Of a DNA stretch of 6,861 nt, positions 5,839 through 6,861 are shown piece after piece; the stretch's first letter is position 1, and every line of letters begins with the position of its first letter. The notes under the pieces were generated by a model. It saw nothing but the letters and a program-made list of their open reading frames with translations. It had not been told where the DNA came from and did no database searches. The stretch is from an uncultured Clostridia bacterium (GTDB lineage Bacteria; Bacillota; Clostridia; TANB77; CAG-508), in assembly GCA_944386335.1 (NCBI GenBank), contig CALXAQ010000115.1, forward strand, positions 1 to 6,861, given 5' to 3'. The position numbers were made by a program, and so were the translations under genes.

Positions 5839-6279
5839 TTACGCTAATTTTTCCTTCACAATCTCATTAATTGTTTTTCCATCTGCTCTTGTACCTACTT
5901 TTTGTTTTACTTCTTTCATTACTTTTCCCATATCTTTAATAGTGGTTGCTCCAGTTTCCGCTATAGCGGATATGACAATTTTTTCTAATTCTTCTTTTGT
6001 TAATGGCTTTGGTAGATATTCTGCTAAAATGTTTATTTCTTCTTTTATTTGTGTAATTAAATCTTCTCTTCCACTTTTTTCATAATCTGCTAAAGAGTCT
6101 TTTCTCTTTTTTGATTCTTTTGCAACAATTTCTAAAATTTGATCATCATTCACCTCTATTTGTTTATCTTTCTCCACTTGTAAAATAGCTGCTCTGACCA
6201 TTTGAATTACATTCTTTCTAACAATATTTTTTTCTTTCATACATAACTTTAAATCTTCCAATAACTTTTCTTTTAACAT
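5839..6279 (-). CDS. yqeY: GatB/YqeY domain-containing protein
   Basis: A 146-residue soluble, charged, helical protein matching the full length of the YqeY family. N-terminal helices span about 1-95 (KLLEDLKLCMKEKN, then VIQMVRAAILQVEKDK) and a C-terminal domain about 96-146 carries the family-like stretch GKVMKEVKQKVGTRADGK followed by the INEIVKEKL helix. The family shares this domain with the tail of GatB, the amidotransferase subunit that handles misacylated tRNA, so a tRNA-related role is plausible but not proven. The ATG at 6279 has AGGAGG at 6287-6292, 7 nt upstream. It follows rpsU, a neighbour arrangement common in Firmicutes, and leads a short unit with the membrane protein 2 nt downstream. 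No convincing separate promoter was found, so it may rely on read-through of the rpsU terminator. Confidence 0.9.
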   Translation of the reverse strand: MLKEKLLEDLKLCMKEKNIVRKNVIQMVRAAILQVEKDKQIEVNDDQILEIVAKESKKRKDSLADYEKSGREDLITQIKEEINILAEYLPKPLTKEELEKIVISAIAETGATTIKDMGKVMKEVKQKVGTRADGKTINEIVKEKLA

Positions 6280-6353
6280 CCTTCTTCCTCCTCATTATAA
6301 ATTTATATTTGCCTATATGCAAAGTATTTTTTTATATATTTTTCCTATAGTCT

Positions 6354-6397
6354 AAAAAACAAAATAAGCGTTTCCACAACTGATTTGGTAAACGCCT
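6354..6397 (-). terminator. Rho-independent terminator after rpsU
   Basis: On the minus strand AGGCGTTTACC (6387-6397) pairs with GGAAACGCTT (6366-6375), with one bulged A and one G-U, around an 11-nt loop, followed by ATTTTG and six T (6354-6365). It starts 13 nt after the rpsU stop codon. Because a T run also follows on the plus strand, it could work in both directions. Some read-through into yqeY would be expected if that gene has no promoter of its own. Confidence 0.8.
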
Positions 6398-6410
6398 TTT
6401 TTTGTATCTA

Positions 6411-6581
6411 TTAAAATTTTCTTTTTCTTGCAGCCTCTGACTTTTTCTTTCTCTTTACGCTTGGTTTTTCATAATGTTCCCTTTTACGAACCTCTTGTAA
6501 TACGCCATTTCTTGCACATTGTCTTTTAAATCTTCTTAAGGCGTCTTCTATATTACCATTATTTACTTTAATCTCTGACAT
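6411..6581 (-). CDS. rpsU: 30S ribosomal protein bS21
   Basis: A 56-residue, strongly basic protein beginning MSEIKVNNGNIEDALRRFKR, then QCARNGVLQEVRKREHYEKP and a lysine/arginine-rich tail ending RKRKF. This is the typical bS21 sequence at typical length. It binds the 30S subunit near the 3' end of 16S rRNA, next to the anti-Shine-Dalgarno sequence. The ATG at 6581 has AAGGAGG (6591-6597), 9 nt upstream. The gene has its own strong promoter and terminator, and the leader contains a second Shine-Dalgarno-like site, which may bear on its regulation. Confidence 0.96.
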   Translation of the reverse strand: MSEIKVNNGNIEDALRRFKRQCARNGVLQEVRKREHYEKPSVKRKKKSEAARKRKF

Positions 6582-6631
6582 GTATATTCCCCTCCTTCCA
6601 GCAATAACACTTTTTTGTGTGGGACTTTTTG

Positions 6632-6650
6632 GTAAGTTTTTCCTCCTTAC
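6632..6650 (-). promoter_or_regulatory. 5'-terminal Shine-Dalgarno-like hairpin in the rpsU leader
   Basis: On the minus strand GTAAG (6646-6650) pairs with CTTAC (6632-6636) around a 9-nt loop, and AAGGAGG spans 6642-6648. No ATG, GTG or TTG lies at a usable distance downstream, so it does not start a protein. It is only a few nucleotides after the predicted RNA start (near 6653) and 44 nt before the real rpsU Shine-Dalgarno site. It resembles the ribosome-binding mRNA stabiliser known from Bacillus cry3A, or could be a 30S-binding control site. Confidence 0.4.
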
Positions 6651-6659
6651 ACGTTAGAT

Positions 6660-6689
6660 ATTATATCTTAAGTTCATGAACTTTGTCAA
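6660..6689 (-). promoter_or_regulatory. rpsU: rpsU promoter (TTGACA, 18-bp spacer, TATAAT) with palindrome in the spacer
   Basis: On the minus strand both hexamers are perfect: TTGACA at 6684-6689 and TATAAT at 6660-6665, 18 bp apart. The predicted RNA start is near 6653, giving a leader of about 72 nt to the ATG at 6581. The spacer contains a perfect 14-bp palindrome, AAGTTCATGAACTT (6670-6683), that abuts the -35 and is well placed for a repressor. Confidence 0.87.
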
Positions 6690-6861
6690 TACATAGGTTC
6701 GAATTTTCCTAAAATCTACTCACTTTTCGCACCTATAAATATATGAAGTCTGTACTTATATCAAGCATTTTTTAATTAATATGAGTGCTTGTATTTGATA
6801 TTTTCTATCTTTCTACTTGTATATCTGTATCACAAATTTTTTAAATTATTTTTATTACCCT
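6690..6861. other. Non-coding stretch upstream of the rpsU promoter
   Basis: AT-rich sequence with early stops in all frames and no ribosome-binding site next to a start codon. I see no gene, RNA gene or convincing terminator. A 6-bp inverted repeat (CAAGCA 6762-6767, TGCTTG 6786-6791) has an 18-nt loop and no U-tract. A gene whose 3' end lies just past the right edge cannot be excluded. Confidence 0.5.

Noticed and set aside
6294..6322. Promoter for yqeY (TTGCAT, 17 bp, TATAAT)
   Set aside because: The -10 is perfect but ends one base before the AGGAGG site, so the RNA would start within or after the ribosome-binding site. The -35 also matches at only 3 of 6 positions. Probably chance in AT-rich sequence.
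6670..6683. LexA (SOS) box in the rpsU promoter
   Set aside because: Half-sites are in the opposite order (GTTC-AT-GAAC) from the Firmicute LexA box, and the spacing differs.
6696..6704. GGTTCGAAT, reminiscent of a tRNA T-loop
   Set aside because: The flanks do not form a 5-bp T-stem, and there is no acceptor stem, anticodon arm or D-loop at the right distances.
6762..6791. Inverted repeat CAAGCA/TGCTTG with GAGTGCTT, considered as terminator or CIRCE (HrcA) site
   Set aside because: Only 6 bp of stem with an 18-nt loop and no U-tract. CIRCE needs two matching 9-bp arms around 9 bp, and only one partial arm is present.
1..6861. CRISPR array, insertion sequence, integrase or attachment site
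   Set aside because: No regularly spaced repeats, no transposase- or integrase-like protein, and no long terminal inverted repeats were seen on either strand.

Overview
The window is AT-rich, and every gene I can support reads on the minus strand, so transcription runs from the right end to the left. It looks like a chromosomal piece of a low-GC, spore-forming Firmicute, probably a member of the Clostridia. The reasons are the strong AAGGAGG-type Shine-Dalgarno sites, consensus sigma-A-like promoters, short U-tailed terminators, a Spo0E-family phosphatase gene, and a paired YmfF/YmfH-type M16 gene set. I cannot name the species from sequence alone.

In transcription order: (1) 6861-6690 is non-coding. 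(2) 6689-6354 holds rpsU (ribosomal protein bS21, 56 aa, too short for a 60-aa ORF cutoff). It has a near-perfect promoter, a 14-bp palindrome in the promoter spacer, a leader with an extra Shine-Dalgarno-like site near the RNA 5' end, and a terminator. (3) 6279-4361 holds a GatB/YqeY-domain gene followed after 2 nt by a polytopic GT-C-like membrane protein. A GAAA-loop terminator closes this unit. (4) 4343-1681 holds a promoter overlapping that terminator, a leader with a hairpin and repeats, and two M16-family genes. The first lacks the zinc motif and the second has it. (5) 1609-1271 is a single Spo0E-like gene with its own promoter and terminator. (6) 1237-1 holds three tandem small secreted membrane proteins of the TrbC/VirB2 (type IV secretion pilin-like) kind, the last cut by the left edge. 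The set begins with a strong promoter, and a nearly identical second promoter lies before the third gene.

The right two thirds is mostly housekeeping: translation (bS21, YqeY), a surface or membrane glycosylation candidate, and an M16 pair that in Bacillus has been linked to EF-P modification. The left third is the accessory and most interesting part. Three divergent pilin-like paralogs sharing an LGIK(Y/F)MxGS core sit next to a sporulation-type phosphatase and run off the left edge, probably toward the rest of a secretion or conjugation-like machine. No integrase, transposase, relaxase, attachment site or CRISPR is visible, so I cannot tell from this window whether that machine is mobile or a resident chromosomal system.
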